From positions 186,001 to 250,000 of the forward strand of contig QZVU01000005.1 in NCBI GenBank assembly GCA_003602285.1: DNA of 64,000 nucleotides, given 5' to 3'. Under the pieces are notes generated by a model. That model was not told the DNA's origin and did not search any database. It saw only the letters and a list, made by a program, of their open reading frames with translations. The position numbers and the translations under genes are program-made. Every line of letters starts with the position of its first letter. The stretch's first letter is position 1. Source of the DNA: Arthrobacter frigidicola (GTDB lineage Bacteria; Actinomycetota; Actinomycetes; Actinomycetales; Micrococcaceae). Positions 24,545-32,279 of the stretch are shown here, piece after piece.

Positions 24545-24577
24545 AGTATAGCGCTTGTGTCTCATTCGTGAAACACA
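24545..24577 (-). promoter_or_regulatory. Promoter and TetR operator for the enoyl-CoA hydratase gene
   Basis: On the minus strand TTTCAC (24573-24568) and TATACT (24550-24545) are 17 bp apart. An operator-like repeat, TGTGTCTCA-TTCG-TGAAACACA at 24556-24577 with one mismatch between arms, covers the -35 box and spacer. The same repeat is 15 bp upstream of the TetR ATG, so both genes should be repressed together. Confidence 0.65.
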
Positions 24578-24592
24578 GGGTACGATTGAAAC

Positions 24593-25198
24593 ATGTCTCC
24601 CAGTCCTGTCAGTGTCCGAGCCCTCAGCAGGCACGCAGTCCGAGCCGAGCTCGCACGAGTTGCGTTCAACGAGTTCTGCGCAACCGGCTTCAACCAGGTC
24701 ACTTTTGCTGACCTCGCGGGCGCTACCGGAGTGTCCCGAAGCACGTTTCTGCGGTACTTCACGAACAAGGAAGACGTCGTCCTGTTCCTCTTCGATCCGA
24801 TCGGAGACACCATCGTCGAAGCCTTGGCCTCCGATTCCCGGTCGGACGATGACTGGCATGCCCTGCGGCGCGCTCTGAATCCGGTCGTGGACTTCCTCAT
24901 GCGGGACACAAGCGAAGTCCTGGCATTCCTGGATTTGATCTACGAGACCCCGGCACTCAGCGCCCGGTTCCGGGAGAAGCAGTTCGACTGGCGGCCGAAT
25001 ATTGTCCGCGAACTGCAACAAACCTCTGCCGCGCCGGATGCGCCAATCGTCACTTCGGTTCGAGTAGCGGCGGCGATGGAATGCTTTGCGGCGGCGTTGG
25101 CGGTGTGGAGGGAATCAGAAGGACGGGAGGACCTCTCGACGCTGATCGACACCTCCTTCAACGCCCTGGATCCCACCATCGCGGCTCAGACCGGATAG
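24593..25198 (+). CDS. TetR-family transcriptional regulator
   Basis: 201 residues. HTH at about 18-65 (ARVAFNEFCATGFNQVTFADLAGATGVSRSTFLRYFTNKEDVV), followed by a helical ligand domain. It appears leaderless: TACGAT at 24581-24586, 6 nt, then ATG. Divergent from the crotonase gene with a shared 22-bp operator, so acyl-CoA or fatty-acid-like ligands are a reasonable guess. Confidence 0.9.
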   Translation: MSPSPVSVRALSRHAVRAELARVAFNEFCATGFNQVTFADLAGATGVSRSTFLRYFTNKEDVVLFLFDPIGDTIVEALASDSRSDDDWHALRRALNPVVDFLMRDTSEVLAFLDLIYETPALSARFREKQFDWRPNIVRELQQTSAAPDAPIVTSVRVAAAMECFAAALAVWRESEGREDLSTLIDTSFNALDPTIAAQTG

Positions 25199-25239
25199 CC
25201 GGCTGCGCCGCCGTCCGGCGCCTCATGGGACCATATGGT

Positions 25240-25449
25240 ATGGGCGAAAACGACAGCGCACGTAATGAAGGGCCACCTCCGCGGACCGGGGTGAACGATC
25301 ACGCCTGGGAGCGGGAACACCGCCATCCAACTGCTGAGCAGGCCAAGGCCATTGTCTACCGCCGCAGGGATGCCGAGGCGAAACTAAGGCAGCACCAGCA
25401 GGAGGCCCGGCATAAGGCCGACGAAGAACCGGAAGGGCACGACGAGTAG
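25240..25449 (+). CDS. Small hydrophilic hypothetical protein, 69 aa
   Basis: Charged, low-hydrophobicity protein: GVNDHAWEREHRHPTAEQAK, then a helical AIVYRRRDAEAKLRQHQQEA and an acidic tail EEPEGHDE. A start at 25225 would add five residues. No clear ribosome site. Such short Arg/Glu/His-rich proteins occur in actinomycetes without known function. It lies between the TetR and EAL genes; real but unassigned, with moderate confidence. Confidence 0.45.
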   Translation: MGENDSARNEGPPPRTGVNDHAWEREHRHPTAEQAKAIVYRRRDAEAKLRQHQQEARHKADEEPEGHDE

Positions 25450-25602
25450 GGACGCTCCTTCGGCTCGGGCTCCAAGAATCGGAGATATTCCATCGAGGGG
25501 AACGTCCGGCGGCCGCCCGCCACCGGCCTTGAAGTCGCCCTCCGCCCGGATTTGGCGTCGTATATGTCCTATGGTGGACGAATCCTCGGAGGGAGCACCT
25601 GC

Positions 25603-26388
25603 ATGGCATGCGAAAGTTGCGCGGCATCGTTGAAACCCGGCTTTGATTTCAGCATGGCCTTTCAGCCCATTTATGACGCGGTGAGTGCGCGCATATGGGG
25701 CTACGAGGCGTTGGTCCGGGGTGTGTCTGGTGAGGGTGCTTCTGAGATCCTGTCGAAAATCTCACCGGAACAGCGCTACCGCTTTGACCAGGACTGCCGC
25801 GTCAAGGCGATCGAGCTGGCATCGCGCCTGTTTCCGGTGGGCGAGGATTTGAAGCTGTCGATCAACTTCATGCCGAACGCGGTCTATGAACCGGCAGCAT
25901 GCCTGCGGGCGACGCTGCGTGCCGCCGCGCGGTGCAGTTTTCCCACGTCGTCCATCATGTTCGAGTTCACCGAGAACGAAGAGGTCACGGACACCGTGCA
26001 CCTCACGAACATCATCACCGAATACCGCAGGCACGGTTTTACCACCGCCATCGATGACTTCGGTGCCGGTCATGCCGGCTTGGGGCTCCTGGTCGAATTC
26101 CAGCCGGATCTGATCAAGATCGACATGAAGCTTGTCCGGGGAATCGATACCAGCCCGGCCCGACGCGCCGTGGTCACGGGCATCGTAACCATCGCGGAGG
26201 AGCTGGGCATTTCGGTGCTCGCCGAGGGCGTAGAAACGGAGGCGGAGTTCCTGTTCCTGAGAGCGGTTGGTATCCGCCTGTTTCAGGGGTACTGGTTCGC
26301 GGAACCAGCATTCGAGCAACTACCGCAGGTCGCGCCCTCCACTGTCCGCCGGATGGTGCTCAGCGCTTCTGCCCGCTCTCGGAATTGA
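25603..26388 (+). CDS. EAL-domain cyclic-di-GMP phosphodiesterase
   Basis: 261 residues from the ATG at 25603, with GGAGGG upstream. A single EAL domain fills the protein: QPIYDAVSARIWGYEALVRG (the EAL motif), the Asn in LSINFMPNAV, FEFTENEEV, AIDDFGAGHAGLGLL, IKIDMKLVRG, EGVETEAEF and QGYWFAEP. All the residues expected for metal and substrate binding (two Glu, Asn, Asp pair, Lys, Glu, Gln) are visible, so it should hydrolyse c-di-GMP to pGpG. No sensor domain is attached; only an N-terminal CESC pair stands out. It overlaps the convergent peptidase E gene by 29 bp. Confidence 0.9.
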   Translation: MACESCAASLKPGFDFSMAFQPIYDAVSARIWGYEALVRGVSGEGASEILSKISPEQRYRFDQDCRVKAIELASRLFPVGEDLKLSINFMPNAVYEPAACLRATLRAAARCSFPTSSIMFEFTENEEVTDTVHLTNIITEYRRHGFTTAIDDFGAGHAGLGLLVEFQPDLIKIDMKLVRGIDTSPARRAVVTGIVTIAEELGISVLAEGVETEAEFLFLRAVGIRLFQGYWFAEPAFEQLPQVAPSTVRRMVLSASARSRN

Positions 26389-27043
26389 ACTGCTGCCAGC
26401 GCCCTTCGGAGATGATTTCTACACTGCCATCAACGACGGAGATCGCCGTTTGGTCATCGATCGCATAGGCGGGTCCACCAATATCCCTGGCCCACTGACG
26501 CGCGCTCTCGGACGTGTTCGCGGACCACCCCGGATAATCCAGATGAGGGAAGATTGAAAACTCCACCACACCGAGCGCTTCGTCGCCCCCGCTGGGGTTC
26601 CAGTCCGAGAATTGCGCGCCGATTCGCGGAGTCATCACCATGCTCCCAGCGCTCATCCCGACCCAGACGGTGTCCGGAAGGGACGGCAGCAGATCTGCCA
26701 GACCCGACTGTCGCATCCAATGCGCGAGGTAGGTTGCCTCTCCCCCATCCACCAGGAGAACATCCGCTTCCAGCACCCAGGGCAGCCAGCGGCTTTCTGC
26801 AATGCTTGGTAATGCCGTCAACTCCAGCACGCCGACCGACTTCCAGCCCAGCTCGAGCAGACCCTGCCGACCGGGCCCGGCCAGTGTCATCCACACCGTC
26901 TGCGGTGAGCACATGGGATGCGCCCATTGCGCGGTCGGGATGAAGAGGGCCTTGCAGGCCTCGATCGGCTTGCCGAGCATCTCCACCAGCATCCCTCGGA
27001 TCGACGTATTGGTGACGCCTCCAGAGGTCAGCAGAAGCCTCAT
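26360..27043 (-). CDS. Peptidase E (S51 family)
   Basis: 227 residues from the ATG at 27043 (AAGGA upstream). N-terminal MRLLLTSGGVTNTSIRGML, FIPTAQWAHP, DVLLVDGGEATYLAHWM, the nucleophile in GMSAGSMVM near 130, and FPHLDYPGW are S51 features (Ser-His-Glu type). Members cleave Asp-X dipeptides or, in cyanophycinase relatives, beta-linked Asp-Arg. It lies 81 bp downstream of the glycoside operon on the same strand and may be its last gene, though no functional link is obvious. Confidence 0.85.
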   Translation of the reverse strand: MRLLLTSGGVTNTSIRGMLVEMLGKPIEACKALFIPTAQWAHPMCSPQTVWMTLAGPGRQGLLELGWKSVGVLELTALPSIAESRWLPWVLEADVLLVDGGEATYLAHWMRQSGLADLLPSLPDTVWVGMSAGSMVMTPRIGAQFSDWNPSGGDEALGVVEFSIFPHLDYPGWSANTSESARQWARDIGGPAYAIDDQTAISVVDGSVEIISEGRWQQFNSESGQKR

Positions 27044-27124
27044 CGTCAATTCCTTCCCGTCCGAGCACATGGTCCTTCTGGTTCACGGGCCCACAAGGCA
27101 GATGTGTGGACAGCGGATCCGTAC

Positions 27125-28225
27125 TCAGAGGTATGCGGGGGCCACGGCGAAAACGGCGGTCAGTACGTGCCGTTCGCGCAGCGATACTTCACGCATGAGC
27201 CGCGGTGCGTCCTCGTACGGTACGACGTCGGTCACCAGGTGCTTGCGGATCACATCGCCGTGGGAGCGAAGCAGTCGAACAGTCTCGGCGGAAAGCCTTG
27301 CCCTGTCCCAGTACCCTGCCAGGCCGCGCGGCACCCGGCCGATCTGAGCGCAGCGCAGGTTCAGCCCGTTGTGATGGAACTCCTCCCCCAGCCGAACGGC
27401 GTCCGCTCCGCTGGTATAGAAGGCCAGATCGATGATGGTTCCCTGGGGGCGGGCGGCGCGGAGGGCCGTATGAAGTGCTTCGGCACGCCCGCGGCACTGG
27501 AACACGACGTCGGCGCCCCGGTCCGCCGGCCCGTGGCGCCACCGTGTCTTCAATAGCCTGCCCGGATCGTCGTCAAGGTCCAGGGTGAGGAATCCCAGTT
27601 CTTCAGCCAGCCGGCGGCGGCGCGGGTCCGAGTCCGCGACGGCAACTTCCCGTGCGCCGAGTGAGCGGGCGAACAAGGCGGTCAGAAGCCCGATGGGGCC
27701 GGCTCCGGTGACCAGCACCTGGCGTCCGTCCACACCGTCGGCGAGGCTACGGACCTGGCCACCGGTTGCCTCGGCTGCGGCATGCAGCAGGCCGTTGGCG
27801 CAGATCGGCCCGAGGTGGGCCACGAAGACGCCGAGCAGCGGGTCGAGGTTGTCCTCCAGCAGCACGAGGTGCTCATTGAGGGGATCCGCGACGTGCGCGG
27901 TGGCGTGACCGTAGGTGGCGGCGAGGATATCCCCCTCCGAGAAGGCGGGGGTGCGCGATTCCGCCACCCGGGCGACCTCCATGTAGCCCAGGCGGCGGAT
28001 TGGGTAGGCATTGTCGGCGGAATCCGGCAGGAACAGGCCCAGATCGGGATCCAGGCGCGACCGCAGCCCCGGGTGATCCCCCTTCACGAAGGCCAGTTCC
28101 GTGCCCGCGGACAGGCCGGTGACCAGGGTCTCCAGCAGCAGTCCTCCCTCGGGTACGTCGGGCAGGTGTTCCTCGACAATTTCCAGGTGGCCGGCCTCCG
28201 GGATGACGACGTTGCGGCGCCTCAC
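27125..28225 (-). CDS. Medium-chain dehydrogenase, zinc-type-like, in glycoside operon
   Basis: 366 residues. GroES-like part with LVTGLSAGTELAFVKGDHPG where classical enzymes carry a zinc-ligand Cys, so the catalytic zinc site looks altered, as in BchC-like or bi-domain sugar dehydrogenases. Rossmann motif VTGAGPIGLLTALFARSLGA near 170, and FQCRGRAEALHTAL. Its ATG overlaps the stop of the Gfo/Idh/MocA gene by 4 bp, so translation is coupled. Likely oxidises or reduces a sugar-linked alcohol in the gpgS-centred pathway. Confidence 0.82.
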   Translation of the reverse strand: MRRRNVVIPEAGHLEIVEEHLPDVPEGGLLLETLVTGLSAGTELAFVKGDHPGLRSRLDPDLGLFLPDSADNAYPIRRLGYMEVARVAESRTPAFSEGDILAATYGHATAHVADPLNEHLVLLEDNLDPLLGVFVAHLGPICANGLLHAAAEATGGQVRSLADGVDGRQVLVTGAGPIGLLTALFARSLGAREVAVADSDPRRRRLAEELGFLTLDLDDDPGRLLKTRWRHGPADRGADVVFQCRGRAEALHTALRAARPQGTIIDLAFYTSGADAVRLGEEFHHNGLNLRCAQIGRVPRGLAGYWDRARLSAETVRLLRSHGDVIRKHLVTDVVPYEDAPRLMREVSLRERHVLTAVFAVAPAYL

Positions 28226-29232
28226 AGTACTGCTCCTCCGACGGCTGTCCGATCTTCGGACAGCTTGACCGGCAGCCCGGTGCGGGCCGATTCGGCGATG
28301 GCGAAGCCGAGCCGGTGGCTGCGCAGGGCCTCGGCATAGGGTGTGCGCGTGGCTTCCCGCCGGCCCTGGACGGCTTCGATGAATTCCCGGTCCACCACCA
28401 CGCGCGGGTCCTCCGCGCAGGCGAGATCCGTTCGGGACGTGCCGTCGAAGCTGCTGAGGCCTGCTTCGGACACCTCCAGGTACAGGCCGCGGCTCACGGT
28501 ATGCAAAGCGGCCCGGTGTTTGGCGGGGAGCACGGAGGTCGCCGCCAGCGTCGCGACCGCCCCAGAGGCGAAGCGCATGGTGGCCGCCGTGGCGTCGTCG
28601 ACGTCGTCCGGCTCCCCGCCCGCCGCCCGATTGCCGGCTTCCGGCGCATCCCGGACTCCGGCGGCGTAGACCTCGACGACTTCACCGAGGAGGAAGCGGG
28701 CAGTGTCCAGGACGTGGGTCAGCTGCTCCACCACCTGGCCTCCGGATCGGTCCACCCGGCCCCACCACGCGACCGGCGGGCGCTTGTCCAGCCAGTATCC
28801 GCTGGCCAGCAGGGCCGGCGCCTCGGCCAGGAGGCCGCGCGCGTGCTCCATGACGTCCATGCACCGCCAGTGGTAACCGGTGCCCGTGACAACCCCTGCA
28901 GCCTCGACGAGCCGGCCGATTTCCTCAGCGCCTTCCACGCCCAGGCCGACCGGCTTCTCAACGAACAGCGGCAGGCCCCTGGCAAGCGCTGCGCGCTCCC
29001 CCGGACCGTGGGCGAAGGGAGGCACGCAGACATAGACCGCGTCGACGTCCACCCTGTCCAGCGCCAGATCGGGATCTGTGAACGCTGGTGCGTCCACGTC
29101 GCGGGCCAGCCTTTCGGCCGCAGCCGGCTGGGCGTCGGTGACACTGGCGACGCGGACGCCGAGTTCACGCAGGTTTGAGGCATGGCGCTGCCCCACTGAT
29201 CCGGCACCGATGAGGGCTACGTTCACGGTCAT
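28222..29232 (-). CDS. Gfo/Idh/MocA-family oxidoreductase
   Basis: 336 residues from the ATG at 29232, which overlaps the GT4 stop codon; the longer frame to 29574 is only antisense space of that gene. NAD(P) domain: VALIGAGSVGQRHASNL at the N-terminus, VYVCVPPFAHG, and EKPVGLGVEGAEE near 93-105 carrying the catalytic-lysine motif EKP. The C-terminal beta sheet domain follows (RVDRSGGQVVEQLTHVLD, with the expected His). The family oxidises sugars or inositols at ring carbons. Sandwiched between a glycosyltransferase and a dehydrogenase, it probably modifies a sugar moiety. Confidence 0.88.
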   Translation of the reverse strand: MTVNVALIGAGSVGQRHASNLRELGVRVASVTDAQPAAAERLARDVDAPAFTDPDLALDRVDVDAVYVCVPPFAHGPGERAALARGLPLFVEKPVGLGVEGAEEIGRLVEAAGVVTGTGYHWRCMDVMEHARGLLAEAPALLASGYWLDKRPPVAWWGRVDRSGGQVVEQLTHVLDTARFLLGEVVEVYAAGVRDAPEAGNRAAGGEPDDVDDATAATMRFASGAVATLAATSVLPAKHRAALHTVSRGLYLEVSEAGLSSFDGTSRTDLACAEDPRVVVDREFIEAVQGRREATRTPYAEALRSHRLGFAIAESARTGLPVKLSEDRTAVGGAVL

Positions 29233-30356
29233 GGGGCCTCCGAAAGTAGTTGGTCGTACAGACGCAGGTAGCTGGCAGCCATCGCCTCCGGCGTCCAGAC
29301 CGACGCCGCCTCGATGCAGTCCTCGGCAAGGATGGTGTCCAGTTTGGAAAGGAACCGGGCCAGCTCCTGTTCGTCGGCGGCAAGGAAGCCGGTGCGGCCG
29401 TGCTGCACCAGAGAGGGCAGCACTCCCAGCGGCGTGCCGACGACGGGAACGCCCCGTGACAGGGCTTCCACCACCCCGGTTGCTCCGGGCTCGGCCCACT
29501 GGTTGGGCGCCAGCAGCACCCGCGCGGAACGCAGTACGCGTTCCTTCACCTCGCCGCCGATGCCTCCAATCCACCGGTACCGGTCGCCGTCGAGCAGCGG
29601 ACGGACCTCGTCCTGGAAGTAGGCAACATCCGGGTGGGACATCAACTGGGCGTCGCCGGCGGCCAGACGGCGATCAAGCTCCTCAGGATCGTTGATTCCG
29701 GCGACCGGCCCGGCGAGCACCAGCGGCAGGCCCGCCTGCCGACAGATCCGAACGGCTGCATCCTGTCCCTTGTCCCGGGTGATGCGGGCCAGCACCAAAG
29801 CGTGGTCTGCTTTGTCCGCGTGAATTTCGAGCCCCGGCGGAGCCGCCAACGGGACGACGCCGAGTGTCTGGCGCCGCAGTGCCTCCGGTGCCCTGTCCAG
29901 CTGGGACTGCGATACTGCGGCGAACCGGACCCGGCCACGGCCGTCGAATGATTCGTAGAACGCCTTGTGCTTGGCCAGGTCCCAGTGCAGGGTCTGCAGC
30001 ACCGGCGGGGCGGCGCGGCCCATGGCGGCAAAGACCGCCGGCCCCACGACTTCGAGGTGATCGTGAACGAGATCCCAGTTGCCGCCGTCGTAAATAGCCT
30101 TTACGATCCCCTGCATCTGGGCATGCGCGATACCCGACACCTGGTTGTAGGGCCGGGCGATGGAGGCGAACTGCGGCTCGGCCACCGGATGCAGGTAGCT
30201 GTCCGCTTCGATTGTGCTGGTGCCGACGGTGGCCAGGGTGACATGTTGGCCGGCGCGGCGCAGTTCGGGGACCAGGGTGGCGATGACCGTTTCAATGCCG
30301 CCGTAGCCGGAGGGAGGGACGGGCAGCCATGGTCCGGCGTTGATGAGGATCCGCAT
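29229..30356 (-). CDS. Family 4 glycosyltransferase
   Basis: 375 residues; the ATG at 30356 lies 2 nt after the gpgS stop. GT-B fold: N-terminal MRILINAGPWLPVPPSGYGGIE, then DLVHDHLEVVGP, and the C-terminal nucleotide-sugar site EPGATGVVEALSRGVPVVGTPLG with the E-x7-E pattern near 305-320. A retaining transferase using UDP- or GDP-sugars. The tight coupling to gpgS suggests the acceptor is glucosylglycerate or its phosphate, or that it makes a related sugar glycoside. Confidence 0.88.
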   Translation of the reverse strand: MRILINAGPWLPVPPSGYGGIETVIATLVPELRRAGQHVTLATVGTSTIEADSYLHPVAEPQFASIARPYNQVSGIAHAQMQGIVKAIYDGGNWDLVHDHLEVVGPAVFAAMGRAAPPVLQTLHWDLAKHKAFYESFDGRGRVRFAAVSQSQLDRAPEALRRQTLGVVPLAAPPGLEIHADKADHALVLARITRDKGQDAAVRICRQAGLPLVLAGPVAGINDPEELDRRLAAGDAQLMSHPDVAYFQDEVRPLLDGDRYRWIGGIGGEVKERVLRSARVLLAPNQWAEPGATGVVEALSRGVPVVGTPLGVLPSLVQHGRTGFLAADEQELARFLSKLDTILAEDCIEAASVWTPEAMAASYLRLYDQLLSEAP

Positions 30357-30358
30357 GC

Positions 30359-31330
30359 TCAGGCCCACTTGCCGGTGGTGAAGGAGTGCTGTCCGATTTC
30401 AAGCATCGGGGGCCGTTCGGACACCCCGATGACGGTGCTGTCACCGATGTAGTGTTCGCCGTCACGCAGGAACTGGGTCAGCTCTACGGTGGACGGGGCA
30501 GCCGGGGCGAGCCCGCGCCGGTGCAGTCGCGACTGCACGGTGAGCTGGATCTGCATTGCCATCCTGGCCAGCTCTCCATCGGTGGAGTTGCGGTGACGGC
30601 GTTCGCCGAGATCCACCTGGGCCATGCCGCCCAGGCCCACTGTTTCCAGCACGTCGATCAGCATGCCGATCTCTACGCCGTAGCCGGAGACAAACGGTAT
30701 GCATTCGAGCAGGCTGCGGCGGGCGGCGTACTCTCCGGCCAACGGCTGGACAACGCCAGCGAGCTGGGGCCAGAACAGATTCAGCAGGGGGCGCGCCACG
30801 AGCTCCGTTACCCGGCCGCCGCCTGCCGGCATAACCCGGAGCCCATCGTCGAGAGGGCGGTCGTAGTAGCTCTTGACGAAGTGGATCTGCGGGTCGGTCA
30901 GCAACGGGCCGAGCAGGCCGACGGCGAACTGCGCGTCGAACCCGTGCAGGTCCGCGTCGATGAACACGATGATGTCCCCCGAGGCGATGGCCAGGGACTT
31001 CCACAGCGCTTCGCCCTTGCCGGGAATGCATCCGGTGCCGGGCAGGATCTGGTCCTGGTGCGCGACCCGCGCCCCGGCGCTCGCCGCTACGGCGGACGTA
31101 TCGTCGGTGGAGTTCGAATCAATCACGATGAGCTCATCCAGCAGCGGAACCGCCTCCATCAACTCGGCGCGCAGCGCTGTGACGATCGCCCCAATGGTTG
31201 CTGCCTCGTTCTTCGCAGGAAGCACCACACTGACGTGTTGGCCCTGCTTGCGCGCCACGAGGTCCCACCGGTCGAACACGCTGCCCTGAAAGCTCCGGGC
31301 CGAATACCAATCCTGGACCTCTGCGCGCAT
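30359..31330 (-). CDS. gpgS: Glucosyl-3-phosphoglycerate synthase
   Basis: 323 residues, the normal size for GpgS (GT81). Features: SVVLPAKNEAATIGAIV, LIVIDSNSTDDTSAVA, the loop CIPGKGEALWKSL, the DxD-type DADLHGF near 125, FVKSYYDRPL, and GYGVEIGMLIDVLETVGL. It transfers glucose from a nucleotide sugar to 3-phosphoglycerate, giving glucosyl-3-phosphoglycerate, precursor of the compatible solute glucosylglycerate (and, in mycobacteria, of methylglucose lipopolysaccharide). First gene of the minus-strand operon, AAGGA before the start, divergent from the phosphatase gene. Confidence 0.93.
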   Translation of the reverse strand: MRAEVQDWYSARSFQGSVFDRWDLVARKQGQHVSVVLPAKNEAATIGAIVTALRAELMEAVPLLDELIVIDSNSTDDTSAVAASAGARVAHQDQILPGTGCIPGKGEALWKSLAIASGDIIVFIDADLHGFDAQFAVGLLGPLLTDPQIHFVKSYYDRPLDDGLRVMPAGGGRVTELVARPLLNLFWPQLAGVVQPLAGEYAARRSLLECIPFVSGYGVEIGMLIDVLETVGLGGMAQVDLGERRHRNSTDGELARMAMQIQLTVQSRLHRRGLAPAAPSTVELTQFLRDGEHYIGDSTVIGVSERPPMLEIGQHSFTTGKWA

Positions 31331-31530
31331 GCCAGTTCCTTTTCGCCACGGTCGCCGGTGGTCCCCGTCCCGGCTATCGATAGGATCAGCTCGAAGCCTA
31401 CGGTTCCGCGAGCCCTTTGGGAATAGCTCAGTACCCTTCCGATCCGGAACCGCAAAGCGCCCGGCCGGGACTGGTCCACTTTGGGATCAGGGTCGTGGCC
31501 ATTGGAAACAAGCGGAAGTGAGGGTACCTG

Positions 31531-32214
31531 ATGCAGGAGCTACGGGCCGACGGCCAACGTCCCCGTCTGGTGTTGTGGCGGCATGGCCAGACCGAATGGA
31601 ATGTGCTTGAGAAGGCGCAGGGCCACGCAGACATTCCGCTCGATGCGACCGGCCGGCGCCAGGCGAGGCGGGCGGCGAACCTGCTCGCGAAGCTCAAGCC
31701 ACAATTCATCTGGTCGAGCGATCTGGAACGTGCCCGGCATACCGCCGACGAACTGGCTCGACTGACCGGTCTCGAAACTGTGCATGACAAACGGCTACGC
31801 GAATACGATGTGGGCATCCGGCAGGGAACCACCTTCGGGGAGTTCCGTCAGCAGCACCCGGATATCCATCGGAAGTTCTTCACCGAGGAGAATTACCGGG
31901 TCCCGGGTGCCGAGCTGCCCTCGGAAGTGAACGATCGGATGAAGACCGTGATGAGGGAGGCGGCCCTGGCCCTGCGGGACGGCGGAACCGGCGTGCTGGT
32001 CGGCCACGGCGCCGCCCTGCGCAGCGGGCTGATGGCTTTTTTCGACGCTCCTGTCCACCTGCGCGAGATGTTCGCCGGCATGGCCAACTGCGCCTGGACC
32101 GTTCTGGAAGAACACGCCGACCGCGGCTGGCAGATCGTTGACTATAACGCCCGGACCCTGCCGGACTCTTCATCGATGCTGGCCGACGATCTGCCGGCGG
32201 AGCACGACAGCTAG
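31531..32214 (+). CDS. gpgP: Histidine phosphatase, probable glucosyl-3-phosphoglycerate phosphatase
   Basis: 227 residues. Phospho-His motif LVLWRHGQTEWNV with His18, QGHADIPLDATGRRQA, SSDLERARHTADELA, and the second His159 in LVGHGAALRSG. The pattern RHGQT-x-x-NV with a following QG and SSDL-x-RA, and the length, match the mycobacterial GpgP (Rv2419c-type) better than a glycolytic mutase. Divergent from gpgS with 200 bp between. Predicted to dephosphorylate glucosyl-3-phosphoglycerate to glucosylglycerate; a cobalamin-type or general phosphatase is the alternative. Confidence 0.75.
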   Translation: MQELRADGQRPRLVLWRHGQTEWNVLEKAQGHADIPLDATGRRQARRAANLLAKLKPQFIWSSDLERARHTADELARLTGLETVHDKRLREYDVGIRQGTTFGEFRQQHPDIHRKFFTEENYRVPGAELPSEVNDRMKTVMREAALALRDGGTGVLVGHGAALRSGLMAFFDAPVHLREMFAGMANCAWTVLEEHADRGWQIVDYNARTLPDSSSMLADDLPAEHDS

Positions 32215-32279
32215 GACCAGGCCGGGAAAGGGCCATGCAGTTAATTTGTGACCTTATGCGCCCCGTCCGCGCCGGCGGG

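Noticed and set aside
29233-29574. N-terminal extension of the Gfo/Idh/MocA gene
   Set aside because: The extra residues lie inside the GT4 gene in another frame; the Rossmann motif begins right after the ATG at 29232, which overlaps the GT4 stop.
30386-31426. 346-codon open frame on the plus strand
   Set aside because: Antisense to gpgS; the composition is atypical and no family is recognisable.
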